Assembly (NCBI RefSeq): GCF_003573545.1
Contig: NZ_QWET01000010.1
Coordinates: 119,905-183,904, forward strand
Length of the DNA stretch: 64,000 bases
Source of the DNA: Mariniphaga sediminis
GTDB taxonomy: Bacteria; Bacteroidota; Bacteroidia; Bacteroidales; Prolixibacteraceae
Reading direction: 5' to 3'
Shown: piece by piece, positions 37,848 to 46,872 of the stretch
Layout of the letters: each line of letters opens with the position of its first letter
How positions within the stretch are numbered: the first letter of the stretch is position 1
Made by a program: the position numbers and the translations under genes
The notes under the pieces: model-generated
The model's database searches: none
What the model was told of the DNA's origin: nothing
Seen by the model: only the letters and a program-made list of their open reading frames with translations

Positions 37848-38714
37848 ATGAGTTACAACTTACTTCAAGGGAAAAGAGGGATTGTTTTTGGAGCATTAAA
37901 TCCCGATTCCATTGCATGGAAAGTAGCAGAACGTGCTCACGAAGAGGGAGCAACACTTACGTTAACCAATACAGCAGTGGCCATGCGTATGGGTGAAACC
38001 CAAAAGCTTGCTGAAAAGCTGAATACCATAGCTATCTCTGCCGATGCCACGAATGTAGAAGACTTAAATAACCTTTTTATACAATCGATGGAAGCCCTGG
38101 GCGGGAAGATTGACTTTGTGCTCCACTCCATCGGCATGTCGCCCAATGTAAGGAAAGAGCGGCATTACAGTGATCTGGACTACAACTATCTGAATAAAAC
38201 CCTCGATGTTTCAGCAGTGTCGTTTCACAAAGTACTTCAAACGGCACGAAAACTTGATGCCATCAACGAATGGGGCTCGGTGGTAGCGCTGTCTTATGTT
38301 GCAGCCCAACGTACTTTTTACGGGTACAACGACATGGCCGATGCCAAAGCACTACTGGAATCCATTGCGCGCAGTTTTGGTTACATATACGGAAGGGAAC
38401 GCCGGGTGCGTATCAACACCATTTCGCAGTCGCCCACCATTACTACGGCAGGCAGCGGAGTGGCAGGATTTAACCGGCTACTCGATTTTGCCGAACGTAT
38501 GTCCCCTCTGGGAAATGCTACAGCCGAAGAATGCGCCGATTATTGCATCACCCTGTTTTCGGACCTTACGCGAAAGGTAACAATGCAAAACCTGTTTAAT
38601 GACGGTGGTTTCTCCAACATGGGAATGAGCCTCAGGGCGCTTCAGCAATACGAAAAAGGCCTTCACGAGGATTGTGAATGTGGTCCGGCAGCGGAAGAAC
38701 ACCATTTTGATTAA
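37848..38714 (+). CDS. fabI: Enoyl-[acyl-carrier-protein] reductase FabI
   Basis: A 288-residue SDR enzyme that performs the last reduction of fatty-acid elongation with NADH/NADPH. GKRGIVFGALNPDSIAWKVAE is the FabI-type nucleotide loop, FVLHSIGMSP the central strand, and the catalytic set is Y150 (ALSYVAAQRT) with Y160-x6-K167 (YNDMADAK). QSPTITTAGSGVAGF and NLFNDGGFSNMGMS follow the family pattern. The extra C-terminal tail with DCECGPAAEEHH is unusual for E. coli-like FabI. It is a single gene with its own promoter. Confidence 0.96.
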   Translation: MSYNLLQGKRGIVFGALNPDSIAWKVAERAHEEGATLTLTNTAVAMRMGETQKLAEKLNTIAISADATNVEDLNNLFIQSMEALGGKIDFVLHSIGMSPNVRKERHYSDLDYNYLNKTLDVSAVSFHKVLQTARKLDAINEWGSVVALSYVAAQRTFYGYNDMADAKALLESIARSFGYIYGRERRVRINTISQSPTITTAGSGVAGFNRLLDFAERMSPLGNATAEECADYCITLFSDLTRKVTMQNLFNDGGFSNMGMSLRALQQYEKGLHEDCECGPAAEEHHFD

Positions 38715-38767
38715 AACAATGCCTTAGCATCTTTTCAAAAAATTTCGGTTAAAAGATTGGAGAATGG

Positions 38768-38789
38768 GTTGATTCGAAGGTGAATCAAC
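38768..38789 (+). terminator. Candidate terminator after fabI
   Basis: GTTGATTC and GAATCAAC form a perfect 8-bp stem with a 6-nt loop, 54 bp after the stop. No T-run follows. Confidence 0.45.
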
Positions 38790-38912
38790 TACTGTCCGGG
38801 TGCATTTTCTTGTGGCAAAAGGCTACAGAGAAGCGGGGAAATAATATTCGCCAAGGATTATGCTGTCCCCTTAAACCGGAAATAATTTAAGAAACATTTA
38901 AGGTAGAAAGAA

Positions 38913-39105
38913 AAACACCCGGGTGATGCGGTTTTTAACCGCGTCAGTTTTACGGGTGTTTAAAATAACTGTTCCCGAGGTGGGATGCAAGTTGAACCGA
39001 GGCAAACTAGTCGGCAATTAAAAATCCGATCCCAATAGGGGTGATGCGGTTTCTAACCGCGTCGGTGTTCTCCCCAATTAAGTAATGCAGTTTGTAACCG
39101 CGTCC
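38913..39105. repeat. Tandem palindromic repeats around GCGGTTTYTAACCGC
   Basis: Near-identical apical hairpins occur at 38925-38945 and 39043-39063, a degenerate copy at 38984-39003, and a partial copy at 39083-39104 (AATGCAGTTTGTAACCGCGTC). The first three start 59 bp apart. Copy 1 is enclosed by an outer 9-bp stem AAACACCCG/CGGGTGTTT (38913-38921, 38953-38961), and copy 3 by AATAGGGG/CCCCAATT. Nested hairpins like these resemble REP/BIME elements. Confidence 0.6.
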
Positions 39106-39240
39106 TTTGAGGAAAGAAGAAAACGCACAGAAGCAGCATTGAAAGTCCTGCGTTGGAATCCAGGATCAAAAAAGCTGATGGAAAAACACCAACGCGAACA
39201 GGAGGTACTGAGAAAAAAAATGGGACGGCAAAAAAGATGA
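39085..39240 (+). CDS. Possible 51-residue basic protein, perhaps a transposase remnant
   Basis: This frame encodes a 51-residue very basic protein (MQFVTASFEERRKRTEAALK at the start, ending RKKMGRQKR). It starts inside the last copy of the palindromic repeat. High Lys/Arg content and the repeat context suggest the tail of a lost REP-associated transposase, or a chance frame. There is no clear family. Confidence 0.3.
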   Translation: MQFVTASFEERRKRTEAALKVLRWNPGSKKLMEKHQREQEVLRKKMGRQKR

Positions 39241-39267
39241 GTTCCCTCAAATATAACTTCTCCGCTT

Positions 39268-40722
39268 TTACGGATTTTGATCTCCTTCTCCAATATTTGG
39301 ATTGGCATCTATTTCTGTCTGTGGAATCTGCAAAACAAATTTTTCTGACTCAGCCGGCAACTCCATAATCAGGGCAACGACCGGGTTATGATTGCTGTTG
39401 TTCCGGTCTATCCCCCTTTTGATCCGTTTTATATCGAACCCGGAAAAACCTTCCCCCCACAGTTCAATTCTTCGCTCCAATAAAATCTCGTTCAGCAGTT
39501 CCTCTCCTGAGGCAGTAACAGTAACCGGATTATCATAACGGTTATCCCGCAACTCTTTCAACAAGGCACGTGCCGGCACATCTTCATCCAATCTTGCTTT
39601 GGCCTCTGCTTCAATAAGCAGCATCTCTTCGGGCCGCATCATAACTAAATCAGCAGCAAACTCTTTATCTCCACCAGCCGCAAACTTATACGGAATGAGC
39701 CTGCCACTTTCAATAGAAGCAGAATCCACCAGTTGTTTACGAACATCTTCTTCATCCATCTTCCGGAATAACTCCAGGCTAAACGACTTGGGACTGAGAC
39801 CGTAACCACAGTATCCCCCAATTGTCCAGTCAACATGCGAAAACCAGGATCCGTAGGTTGTCGATTGTTCATTGTTTACTTCCAGTCCCCACATCCAGTT
39901 TTGTTGTAAATAATTGTCAAAACCGGAGCTGAATTCCTCAACCGACATGACACTGTATCCCTCCCGTGCTTTGGAAGCCATTTCAGCAGCAGTTTCCCAT
40001 TGCCCCATCACGAGTGCTACTCTTGCCCAAAGTCCCCGGGCTACATTCAGGGTAGGATCTGAAATATGCCGTTGGGGCAGGTCACTTCCCTCAAACAACT
40101 GAATCGCCAGATCCAGATCATTTGTAATCTGATTGTAAACTTCGGAAACGCTGCTCCGGGGATTTCCGTCAGTAGAAGCTTCGGTATAAACCGGCACGCC
40201 GGGGTCATTTTCATGACCCAAATAAGTATGCTGAAAAAGCTGAATTAACTGAAAATAGGCATAAGCACGTAAAGTGAGTGCCTGCGCTTTCAAATTCTTT
40301 CTCAGGTTTTCACTTTCAGCTGAAGCACCATCGATTTGATTAATCACTCCGTTTACATTGTAAATGATACGGTAGAACAGGCTCCAGACGTACAGTGGCC
40401 TTTGGTCAGTAGCGCCCCGGTTCTCCAACCGGTAATCTGTACCAAACCAATGATACTTCTCAACCGCAATATCTTCTCCCATCAAATCAACAACGAGATC
40501 GACCGTTTTTACTCCAAACTGATCATGCTGATTTTTACCACCATGGTGGCTTCTCATATCGCGAAGCACCCCGTCAATTACCGTTTGGGCGCCATCCACC
40601 GTCTGAAAAATGGCCAAATCAGGAATTTGATTGGTAGGTGCCGTTTCCAGATAATCTTTGCTACATGAGACTAATGATAGAACTATTGCAATGATGTAAT
40701 ATCCTGTCTTTTTCATCTTCAT
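39268..40722 (-). CDS. RagB/SusD family nutrient-binding lipoprotein
   Basis: A 484-residue surface glycan-binding protein. Signal MKMKKTGYYIIAIVLSLVSC has lipobox LVSC at residue 20; DYLETAPTNQIPD follows, typical of SusD. TPR-like helices are seen (ALTLRAYAYFQLIQLF, DLDLAIQLFE), and the C-terminal LLIEAEAKARL, ILLERRIELWGEG and DIKRIKRG segments are SusD hallmarks. It should sit over the SusC pore encoded just upstream. The ATG at 40722 is chosen, 4 bp after the susC stop; the ATG at 40740 would overlap susC. Confidence 0.93.
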   Translation of the reverse strand: MKMKKTGYYIIAIVLSLVSCSKDYLETAPTNQIPDLAIFQTVDGAQTVIDGVLRDMRSHHGGKNQHDQFGVKTVDLVVDLMGEDIAVEKYHWFGTDYRLENRGATDQRPLYVWSLFYRIIYNVNGVINQIDGASAESENLRKNLKAQALTLRAYAYFQLIQLFQHTYLGHENDPGVPVYTEASTDGNPRSSVSEVYNQITNDLDLAIQLFEGSDLPQRHISDPTLNVARGLWARVALVMGQWETAAEMASKAREGYSVMSVEEFSSGFDNYLQQNWMWGLEVNNEQSTTYGSWFSHVDWTIGGYCGYGLSPKSFSLELFRKMDEEDVRKQLVDSASIESGRLIPYKFAAGGDKEFAADLVMMRPEEMLLIEAEAKARLDEDVPARALLKELRDNRYDNPVTVTASGEELLNEILLERRIELWGEGFSGFDIKRIKRGIDRNNSNHNPVVALIMELPAESEKFVLQIPQTEIDANPNIGEGDQNP

Positions 40723-40726
40723 CTGA

Positions 40727-43700
40727 TTAAAATTGAACATCTAAACCAACAGATATTGTTCGTATGGGAACATATAGCCTCCCGATATTTCCGGTAAACG
40801 ATTGCCGCGGATCAAGCCCCCTGCGTGCTGAAACCAGTGCCAGGTTATCGGCAGTAAGCCGTAATCCAACTGATGCAATATTAATCTTCGAAACCAGCCG
40901 GGAAGGCACTTGATAGCCAAACGAAACATTCCTGACACTCAGGTAACTTGCATCAGTCAGGAAACGGGTAGAGCGCCTGTTGGTGTATTGATCGCCATTC
41001 ACTGCCGGAACATCAGTATTCGTATTTTCAGGTGTCCAGCGGTTTAAAACATCGCGGTGAAAATCGGTCCCAAACAGGCCGGAATGCAACAACCACTGGT
41101 AAGGCTGGTCCATTACCTTTCCTCCTATTCCAAAACTCAGCAACACGGACAAGTCGAATCCATAAAAGAAAATACTGTTACTCACTCCCCCAAAAAGATC
41201 AGGGATAGAAGAACCAACATAATAGCGGTCAGCCAGGGAGTAGGAATCGGTCACTCCTTTTTCTCCGGTTAGCACGGGATCTCCGTTACTATCATACATT
41301 TCATTACCATTCGTATCTGTTTGAATGATATTATAGTACCACTGCGACTTTCCGTTATCCGGATTAACGCCGGCATACTCCTCAATCCAAAAATCGTATA
41401 TTGACCGGCCTACTTCCCACCGCTTATTGCCATTAACAATAAATTCCTGGGGCAATTCCTTTATTTTATTTCTGAAGCGCCCCAAATTGATGTCTAAGTT
41501 CCAGCTTACATCCTTTGTTTTTAATAATAACGCCCCCATTTCAAGATCGAATCCGTTATTCGATAACCGCGCAATGTTGGCATCGATGGAAGTAAACCCG
41601 GTGGAAGGAGGAAGAGGTTGCTCAAAAAGCAAATCCTCGTTTCTTCTGGAATAGTATTCAAAATTCACGGAAAGGCGGTTGAACAGTTTCACGCCGACAC
41701 CAAAATTAGCAGAACTTAACGACTCCCAGGTAAGACCGGGAGTAGCGAGCCTGCTGGCCAGCAACCCTGGATATTCAATATTGTTCACCCCGGCTTCATA
41801 AAGTCCCTGGTACCCATAAAATGAGCCGATTTTGTCATTCCCCTGCTTGCCGTAACTCATTTTTACTTCCAATGTATTCAGCCAGGAATAATCCTTCATA
41901 AACATTTCCCGTGAAAGCATCCAGGCTACGCCGGCACTCCAAAAACTTCCCCATCGTACTTCTTTTGCAAAACGTGAATTACCGTCGGTGCGAATACTAA
42001 AATTCGCAAAATACCTATCTCCAAAGGCATAATCGATTTTGGCAAGGTAACTTTCCAACCGGTAATTATCCTCAAAAGAGCCGGACCCATCGCCAACGGC
42101 AGCAGCATCCAGTTCAAACAGTCCGGGAAACGGGAATCCGGAACGTTTGGCTGAAAGAACATTGAATTTGTAATTATAATTTTCGTGTCCGGCCAGCGCC
42201 CGGAAAATATGCTCTCCAAAATCTTTTTGAAAACGAAACATTTGGTTGGCTGTGTAGGAAACAGTCCGATCGGTTTGGCGGGAAGTGCGTCCACTGAAGT
42301 TCTGCCCGTCACCATATTTCATGTTTTTGTGCGACAACCCGTTAAAATTAAAATAATCGGCACTTATAGAACTTTTAAATGAGAGTTCGCTGGTCAGTTT
42401 AAAATCGATAAACGAACGAAGAGTAAATACATCCTTTTTATAAAGCTGCTTGTCCAGTTTAATAGTTCCCAATGGGTTTACCCCCGGCGTTAATCCCCGA
42501 GAGCGATCATAGTCGGTTCCGAAGTCAAATAACCGGTTTCCCTGGGCATCCGTTTGCAACTTGCCGTCATTGTCATACAAATAGACCGGGTAAATAGGTG
42601 CAACAAGCCCTGTAAAATAGAACGGATTCAGATAATCTGTACCGTAAGAAAGCGGGTAATTTTGTTCCGAAAGTGCTCCTGAAAAATTCACACCGGCTTT
42701 TATCCACGGATTAAACTGTGTATTTACATTTGCCCGTACAGTATATCTTTTCAGGTTTGAGGCCTTTATAATCCCTCCGTCGTCAAGCACAGTACCTGAA
42801 AGAAAATAAGTTGTTTTTTCCGTTCCCCCGCGGGTACTAAGTATTACTTCCCGGTGTATTCCCTGAACAAACAATTCATCGGTCCATTTGTCACGCCATA
42901 AAAACCCGGCATCCGGATTAATTTTACCGTTGGACTGAACAACCTCACCATCAGGGACATTATAAGCATTATACCCTCCCAGTGTGGAAATGAGTTGCTC
43001 GCTTGCCTTTGCATTTGCTTCCTCCATACCGGTACCGGTTTGAATCAATGCATTTCTGATTCCTTCCCATTGCAATTCATAGTATTCCGGTACCGAAACC
43101 CTTTCATATTCCGGGATTGCCCTATCTGATATCCCGTACCGCAACTGAAGACGAAGTTCGGAAGTTCCCGGCAGGCCGGCTTTTGTGGTAACAATAATAA
43201 CACCGTTAGCCGCCCGCGAACCGTAAAGCGCCGTTGCCGAAGCATCTTTCAGAATAGTTAACGATTCGATTTCCGAAAGGGGGATGGAACTCAGGTTTCC
43301 GTCGTAAGGAAAACCATCGAGGACCACCAGAGGGCCGGCATCGCCAAAAGTATTAAACCCGCGAATGCGAATCTCAGCCTCTTCGCCCGGCTGCCCGTTG
43401 CCGTTGGTGGTGAGGACTCCGGCCGATAACCCTTGTAATGCCTTGGAAAAACCTGCCGTTTGAAACCGCTCCAGTTCATTTGACCTGACCGTACTTACAG
43501 AACCGGTAAAACGTTCCTTTGGCATAGATCCATAAGCCACAATCACCACCTCATCAACACCCACAATATCAGGCTCAAGGGCCACATTCAGTGTGGAGCC
43601 TGAAACATTTACTTCCACTGTTTTCATTCCGATATAAGAAAAAACAAGTGTTTTTGCATTTTCCGGAAGATACAGCTGATAAAAACCATCCTGGTTCGTT

Positions 43701-43861
43701 ACAGTCCCCACTGTTGTTCCTTTCACAACAACTGAAACTCCGGCAACCGGAGCTCCTTTTTCCACGCTGGTAACTTCGCCGGAAACTTTGTGAACCTGAG
43801 CATATACAATACCTGAATTTAACCAGAGGAGGGACAAAACTAACAACGCGCAACTTTTCAT
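40727..43861 (-). CDS. SusC/RagA family TonB-linked outer membrane protein
   Basis: A 1044-residue TonB-dependent receptor. Signal peptide (CALLVLSLLWLNSGIVYAQ), then a carboxypeptidase-like regulatory domain (VSGEVTSVEKGAPVAGVSVVVKG, residues 26-110), a plug domain with ALQGLSAGVLTT and ATALYGSRAANGVIIVTTK, and a 22-strand barrel ending with ISVGLDVQF. With SusD it imports an oligosaccharide or other large nutrient. No glycosidase gene is next to it on the same strand, so the ligand is not indicated. Confidence 0.95.
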   Translation of the reverse strand: MKSCALLVLSLLWLNSGIVYAQVHKVSGEVTSVEKGAPVAGVSVVVKGTTVGTVTNQDGFYQLYLPENAKTLVFSYIGMKTVEVNVSGSTLNVALEPDIVGVDEVVIVAYGSMPKERFTGSVSTVRSNELERFQTAGFSKALQGLSAGVLTTNGNGQPGEEAEIRIRGFNTFGDAGPLVVLDGFPYDGNLSSIPLSEIESLTILKDASATALYGSRAANGVIIVTTKAGLPGTSELRLQLRYGISDRAIPEYERVSVPEYYELQWEGIRNALIQTGTGMEEANAKASEQLISTLGGYNAYNVPDGEVVQSNGKINPDAGFLWRDKWTDELFVQGIHREVILSTRGGTEKTTYFLSGTVLDDGGIIKASNLKRYTVRANVNTQFNPWIKAGVNFSGALSEQNYPLSYGTDYLNPFYFTGLVAPIYPVYLYDNDGKLQTDAQGNRLFDFGTDYDRSRGLTPGVNPLGTIKLDKQLYKKDVFTLRSFIDFKLTSELSFKSSISADYFNFNGLSHKNMKYGDGQNFSGRTSRQTDRTVSYTANQMFRFQKDFGEHIFRALAGHENYNYKFNVLSAKRSGFPFPGLFELDAAAVGDGSGSFEDNYRLESYLAKIDYAFGDRYFANFSIRTDGNSRFAKEVRWGSFWSAGVAWMLSREMFMKDYSWLNTLEVKMSYGKQGNDKIGSFYGYQGLYEAGVNNIEYPGLLASRLATPGLTWESLSSANFGVGVKLFNRLSVNFEYYSRRNEDLLFEQPLPPSTGFTSIDANIARLSNNGFDLEMGALLLKTKDVSWNLDINLGRFRNKIKELPQEFIVNGNKRWEVGRSIYDFWIEEYAGVNPDNGKSQWYYNIIQTDTNGNEMYDSNGDPVLTGEKGVTDSYSLADRYYVGSSIPDLFGGVSNSIFFYGFDLSVLLSFGIGGKVMDQPYQWLLHSGLFGTDFHRDVLNRWTPENTNTDVPAVNGDQYTNRRSTRFLTDASYLSVRNVSFGYQVPSRLVSKINIASVGLRLTADNLALVSARRGLDPRQSFTGNIGRLYVPIRTISVGLDVQF

Positions 43862-44071
43862 AAATCAGTACTTTATTGTTCAGTTTCTAAAAGGGAGGGC
43901 TAAAATAGTGAAAAAAGGAAAATTTTAAATAAAAAGAAAAACAAATGTCAATATGTGAGGTTTGTATAAAAAAAATGTTGCAAACAATTAAATGGTCTGA
44001 AACATATTTACTGTATATTCACAGAATTGATGTTTACATGCTAATTCAATGACAAATAATATCATTTCATT

Positions 44072-44944
44072 ATGAAAAAGTTGATTTCATTTTTAATCCT
44101 ATCCTTAACACTGCCATTCTTTACTTATTCGCAGGAACCCATAAATTTAGTAGTGATTGGTGCCCACCCCGACGATTGTGATATTGATGCGGGAGGAACG
44201 GCTATCTTATTTGCCAGGGAAGGCCATAATGTACTTTTTGTATCTCTCACCAACGGAGATGCAGGCCACCACGAAAAAGGGGGCGGTGCACTGGCAAAAA
44301 TCAGGCGTGCAGAGGCACAGGAAGCTGGAAAACGGTTTGAAGTAGAATATATTGTACTGGATAATCACGATGGAGAGTTGATGCCTACCCTTGAAAACAG
44401 GCTGGATGTTATCCGGTTAATCAGAAAATGGAAAGCCGATGTAGTCATTGGCCCCCGCCCCAACGATTACCACCCCGATCACCGGAATACAGCCATTTTG
44501 TTGCAGGATGCCGCCTTTATGGTAACCGTGCCGAATGTGGCTTCAGATGTGCCGGCGCTCAGAAAAAATCCGGTTTTTCTATATTCGGAAGATCGGTTTC
44601 AGAAACCATATCCTTTCCAACCTGATATTGTTGTCGACATTTCAGATGTGTTCGATCAAAAAATATATGCCTTGGCGGCACACGAGTCTCAAATGTTTGA
44701 ATGGCTACCCTGGCTCAGCGGACGACTTGACAAAGTTCCCCAAACAGAAGAAGGCAGGCTTAAGTGGCTCGCTGAATGGCGCAGGCCGCATGTAAATGAA
44801 CAGACAAAAACGTCCCTGGAAAAATGGTATGGCACAGAAAAAGCATCGAAAGTAAAAATTGCCGAAGCTTTTGAAATTTGCGAATACGGAAGGCGGCCTT
44901 CGGAGGAAGAAATCCGAAAATTGTTCCCGATGCTGGGGAAATGA
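44072..44944 (+). CDS. Secreted PIG-L family deacetylase
   Basis: A 290-residue protein with a signal peptide (MKKLISFLILSLTLPFFTYS). The PIG-L/LmbE zinc site is intact: VIGAHPDDCDIDAGG, then RRAEAQEAGKRF and RPNDYHPDHRNT with the third His ligand. Such enzymes deacetylate N-acetylglucosamine-containing compounds. It is divergent from susC with 210 bp between, so it may process the substrate of the SusCD pair (inference). Confidence 0.9.
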   Translation: MKKLISFLILSLTLPFFTYSQEPINLVVIGAHPDDCDIDAGGTAILFAREGHNVLFVSLTNGDAGHHEKGGGALAKIRRAEAQEAGKRFEVEYIVLDNHDGELMPTLENRLDVIRLIRKWKADVVIGPRPNDYHPDHRNTAILLQDAAFMVTVPNVASDVPALRKNPVFLYSEDRFQKPYPFQPDIVVDISDVFDQKIYALAAHESQMFEWLPWLSGRLDKVPQTEEGRLKWLAEWRRPHVNEQTKTSLEKWYGTEKASKVKIAEAFEICEYGRRPSEEEIRKLFPMLGK

Positions 44945-45037
44945 GACTCCTGATAATTTAAATGAACTGAAAATAAACCGTTTCTTACGGCAAGTAGGAA
45001 TATGATTGGATAAAAGCTCATTTTTATTATAAGTTTC

Positions 45038-46864
45038 ATGCGTTTTTGGTTACTCGTATTCATAAGTTTTCTCCTTCCTGTAAGTGCTTACCATGCGCTT
45101 GCCCAGGAAAATTTTGAAGTACGCAAGGTGGTTTTTTCAGGAAATAAAACATTAAAAAAAGATTTTCTGCTGGAAAAAATGGCCCTGGAAGAGGTCTCCT
45201 ACCTCGAAAAGGTTTTTACAAAAAAAGAGCCTTTCCTTTACAGTGAGGAGTTGATAAATATTGACCTGGAACGCCTCGAACGTATTTACCAGAGTGAAGG
45301 TTTTTTATTTGTAAAAGCCACACTTCAGCCACTAATTGTCAATCAAAACAAGCAGACTCTGAAATTAAAAATTAAGATCGAAGAAGAAGAACCGGTAATA
45401 ACCGACAGCATAGCCATTCGTATTTCGGAAGAAACAAATTTAAATACCGATTCCCTTTACAAAAAACTTTCAGGACAACTTCAACTTGTACACGGCAAAA
45501 GATTCCGGGACGAGGCCATAAAACAGGATATTCGTCTCATTGAGGACGCCTTCAAAAGCCTTGGTTATGCCTATGCTACCGCAGACTATACCCTGGACTT
45601 GTCCCCGGAAGAATCTTCCACTTCCATTTTTTATTCGGTTCAGGCAGGACCCAAAGCCCATATAGGTAAAACTTCTGTTTCGGGGAATAAGCATGTTTCT
45701 GAGGAATTTATCAAAAAACAACTGAGATACAGTGAAGGGGACCGATACAATAAATCGCGCCTCGATAAAACACGGCAGGATTTATACAGCCTGCAGTTAT
45801 TCCGGGTGGTTTCTGTTTTGCCCGAAAAAGATGCAAAAACCTACCAAAGTCCAATCCCTGTAAATATTTATGTAGAAGAAGCTCCGCGACTGAGCACAAG
45901 GTTTGGCGCGGGGTACGGAACCGAAGACAAATTCCGAACGTTTCTCGATTTTAACTACCGGGGATTTTTAGGCGGGGCACGCCGGCTCAATCTCTACCTG
46001 AAACATTCGGCACTGGAACCGTATGCCGTACGTTTGCGGTGGATTCAGCCCCGTTTTCTCGGATTGAACAGCACGATTTCTTTGAACCCCTTTATTGTAC
46101 GAAACCTGGAACCCGGTTACGACACCCGTACTTTCGGTGTAAATATTCCGCTCTCTTACCAGTTTAACCCCTGGCTTACAGGAAAAATAACCTACTACCT
46201 GGAAGACGTTCAGCAACATTTGGAAGCAGGCGACATGGAATTTCCGGATCAGGAAAGTGACAAATTTCTGTATAACAAATCAGGGTTTTTACTGAGTGCT
46301 GTTTATAACAACTCCACTCCGGCATTTTCTCCGGCGAGTGGCATAAACCTGTCGCTCGGCTTTAAACTGAACGGACATCTGTTTGGGAGCGATTTCAACT
46401 ACACGCGATTGTGGGGCGATGTGCGCTCCTACCATAAAATCGGTACAGGCATTCTGGCTGTTCGTGCCATGGCAGGAAATATCAGCTCGGCCGACGCAAG
46501 CGGGTTTATTCCGGTAGAAGATCGTTTTTATTCCGGGGGAAGTAATTCTATCCGCGGATGGAACCGTTCTGAACTGGGTCCCAAGCGGGAAAGCGGTACC
46601 CCGCTGGGGGGAAAGAGTATTTTTGAAAGCAACGCTGAAATCAGGTATCCCGTGATTTGGAAATTAAGCCTGGTAGCCTTTTTTGAAGCGGGAAATGTAT
46701 GGGAAGAATCCTGGACATATGATTTTAACGACCTGGGATACGCTGCCGGCTCAGGGTTGAGAATTGAAACCCCCATCGGACCCGTACGTTTCGATGTGGG
46801 ATTTCCGCTTTGGAATGAGAAAAAAAGTCCCCAGTTTTTTATCAGTGTGGGACAGGCATTTTGA
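45038..46864 (+). CDS. Omp85-family outer membrane assembly protein (BamA/TamA-like)
   Basis: A 608-residue protein: signal peptide (MRFWLLVFISFLLPVSAYHALA), POTRA repeats (VRKVVFSGNKTLKKDFLLEKM, residues about 27-100; further ones to about 285), then a 16-strand barrel (from LSTRFGAGYGTEDKFRTFLD) with SGGSNSIRGWNRSELGP, the conserved VRGF/Y-like motif, and a terminal Phe. Next gene is TamB-like, so a TamA role in envelope assembly is more likely than the essential BamA, which is normally longer with five POTRA domains. Confidence 0.88.
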   Translation: MRFWLLVFISFLLPVSAYHALAQENFEVRKVVFSGNKTLKKDFLLEKMALEEVSYLEKVFTKKEPFLYSEELINIDLERLERIYQSEGFLFVKATLQPLIVNQNKQTLKLKIKIEEEEPVITDSIAIRISEETNLNTDSLYKKLSGQLQLVHGKRFRDEAIKQDIRLIEDAFKSLGYAYATADYTLDLSPEESSTSIFYSVQAGPKAHIGKTSVSGNKHVSEEFIKKQLRYSEGDRYNKSRLDKTRQDLYSLQLFRVVSVLPEKDAKTYQSPIPVNIYVEEAPRLSTRFGAGYGTEDKFRTFLDFNYRGFLGGARRLNLYLKHSALEPYAVRLRWIQPRFLGLNSTISLNPFIVRNLEPGYDTRTFGVNIPLSYQFNPWLTGKITYYLEDVQQHLEAGDMEFPDQESDKFLYNKSGFLLSAVYNNSTPAFSPASGINLSLGFKLNGHLFGSDFNYTRLWGDVRSYHKIGTGILAVRAMAGNISSADASGFIPVEDRFYSGGSNSIRGWNRSELGPKRESGTPLGGKSIFESNAEIRYPVIWKLSLVAFFEAGNVWEESWTYDFNDLGYAAGSGLRIETPIGPVRFDVGFPLWNEKKSPQFFISVGQAF

Positions 46865-46872
46865 GAAGAAAA

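Larger units (their letters stand above)
38715..39267. other. Intergenic region with periodic palindromic repeats
   Basis: 553 bp between fabI and the convergent susD gene. It contains a hairpin after fabI, four copies of a short palindrome and one small possible gene, all listed separately. Confidence 0.6.

Noticed and set aside
38913..39105. The 59-bp spacing after fabI suggested integron attC (59-base) elements.
   Set aside because: No GTTRRRY/RYYYAAC core pairs in the proper order, no cassette genes and no integrase; a REP-like repeat explains it better.
46861..46872. TTG start for TamB overlapping the stop of the Omp85 gene.
   Set aside because: The ATG at 46873 directly precedes the basic residues and membrane anchor; a TTG start adds only four residues with no support.
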